A stretch of DNA of 64,000 bases, taken from positions 248,001 through 312,000 of the forward strand of contig OZ024887.1 in the NCBI GenBank assembly GCA_964017195.1, read 5' to 3'. The position numbers and the translations under genes were made by a program. The stretch comes from Siderastrea radians. Taxonomy: Eukaryota > Cnidaria > Anthozoa > Scleractinia > Rhizangiidae. Shown piece after piece: positions 63,246 through 64,000 of the stretch. Positions within the stretch are counted from its first letter, which is position 1; each line of letters opens with the position of its first letter. The notes under the pieces were generated by a model. That model did not search any database. It was not told the origin of the DNA and saw only the letters and a program-made list of their open reading frames with translations.

Positions 63246-63902
63246 TCACTGTCTGTTGTTGTCTATGGTTGGTAGGTGACACGAATTTAATCCGCTTTGT
63301 CCAAGACCATTTGGAATGCCATAGGTATATTCTTCATCTATTGAAACATGGCCTAAATGTTCTCTTGACTCTTTGACAGAGGAAAAAGGAAAGGTTGGCG
63401 ATCTTGGGGCTTTCCAGTCGGGGCTGGTTGCTGCGGGGGAGGACCTTCGCAACCTGTAACCGGTGTAACAGCAGCGACAGTCGACACTTGGATACTGCGT
63501 GACGGCACTTGACGTGATATTCTGCGTGACATGGGATGATAAATGGCCTTGTAGTGAAGATGGGACTGGGGAGTGAGCGCGTGTTCCTGTCTTGTGAAAT
63601 AAAACCTGATTGCCAGCTTTTGCTTGCTGAAGTTTGCGTCTCTCTAGTCCCACTTCAGGTGTTTCTCGCACTTTCTGTATTCCGGTCAACTGGTTTACCA
63701 GTTTTTTCCTTTCCTTATAGATTTGGCCGTTTCTAATCGTGTGCTCTAGGTGTATAGTTCGTAACTTGTCCTGAAGTCGCCTATCTTCTAAGCTATTTGA
63801 ACGTCTTACTCTGGCCACACGATTCGAAAAACAGGACGGAGGATCCCTGTTGAAAATCGTTAGCTCTCCCTTTCGCGTGACTCCCCAACTCGCAGTAGAC
63901 AT
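63246..63902 (-). CDS. Uncharacterised basic protein, single exon, 218 residues
   Basis: The ORF is complete. The ATG at 63902-63900 is preceded in frame by TAA two codons upstream, which fixes the start; TGA ends it. Composition is Arg/Lys/Ser-rich. Residues about 36-75 (EDRRLQDKLRTIHLEHTIRN then IYKERKKLVNQLTGIQK) look like a charged amphipathic helix or coiled coil. Residues 105-165 are Ser/Thr/Pro-rich and probably disordered. There is no signal peptide, membrane span or known domain. It is recognised only as a plausible intracellular protein; a function cannot be given. Length, clean start context and unbiased composition argue for a real gene, but it could also be part of a mobile element. 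Confidence 0.6.
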   Translation of the reverse strand: MSTASWGVTRKGELTIFNRDPPSCFSNRVARVRRSNSLEDRRLQDKLRTIHLEHTIRNGQIYKERKKLVNQLTGIQKVRETPEVGLERRKLQQAKAGNQVLFHKTGTRAHSPVPSSLQGHLSSHVTQNITSSAVTQYPSVDCRCCYTGYRLRRSSPAATSPDWKAPRSPTFPFSSVKESREHLGHVSIDEEYTYGIPNGLGQSGLNSCHLPTIDNNRQ

Positions 63903-64000
63903 ACTTTAGTCTCTTCTTTCTACTTTACGGTTTCAAATATTTCCGGTACAAATTATTACGAAAATTAGTTTCAGATGGAAATCAGGCATAACTGCTGGCT

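Noticed and set aside
1..64000. CRISPR array, rRNA or bacterial operon signals
   Set aside because: No regularly spaced repeats with unique spacers, no rRNA segments and no ribosome-binding-site-led gene strings. The genes are spliced and eukaryotic.

Overview
This is animal nuclear DNA, AT-rich and intron-rich, most likely from an anthozoan cnidarian (stony-coral-like). The strongest evidence is a secreted protein carrying three perfect minicollagen-type cysteine-rich domains (CX3CX3CX3CX3CC), a module known only from cnidarian stinging-capsule proteins. The abundance of short hairpin elements, tRNA-derived SINEs and a Crypton-type recombinase fits. No prokaryotic, organellar or rRNA sequence was seen.

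Five protein-coding genes are supported. (1) 8358-11230, minus: a 4-exon, 297-residue secreted protein with one SUEL/rhamnose-binding-type lectin domain. (2) 13949-33757, plus: a 9-exon, 790-residue NOWA-like nematocyst wall candidate with signal peptide, CAP/SCP domain, Pro-rich linker, SEA domain, four cysteine-rich domains and a basic tail. One 13.6-kb intron splits its SEA domain. (3) 35489-56592, minus: a 21-exon, 698-residue EIF2B5 (eIF2B epsilon). (4) 56842-61851, plus: a 3-exon, 82-residue TMEM258, divergent from EIF2B5 across 249 bp. (5) 63246-63902, minus: an intronless 218-residue ORF of unknown function. For genes 1-4 every splice junction was chosen on AG/GT and phase, and each assembled frame is open and divisible by three. 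Genes 1 and 2 diverge; genes 2 and 3 converge.

Mobile DNA fills the introns. The 13.6-kb intron of the CAP/SEA/CRD gene holds a gag-protease-only LTR retrotransposon (20955-25519, apparently identical 191-bp LTRs). It sits inside an older direct repeat and is itself cut by a Mutator-like element (23895-25249, 9-bp duplication). Large inverted repeats flank that stretch. Two copies of a TTAA-flanked ~650-bp element, a 1.9-kb TTAA-flanked foldback element, a RecQ-helicase fragment, a LINE tail, a decayed Crypton with another element inside it, and many hairpin MITEs are also present. 1-8100 and 11231-13948 show no convincing genes.

EIF2B5 and TMEM258 are housekeeping genes (translation initiation; oligosaccharyltransferase). 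The lectin and CAP/SEA/CRD genes encode secreted, cysteine-rich proteins. Their joint role in cnidocytes is inference only.
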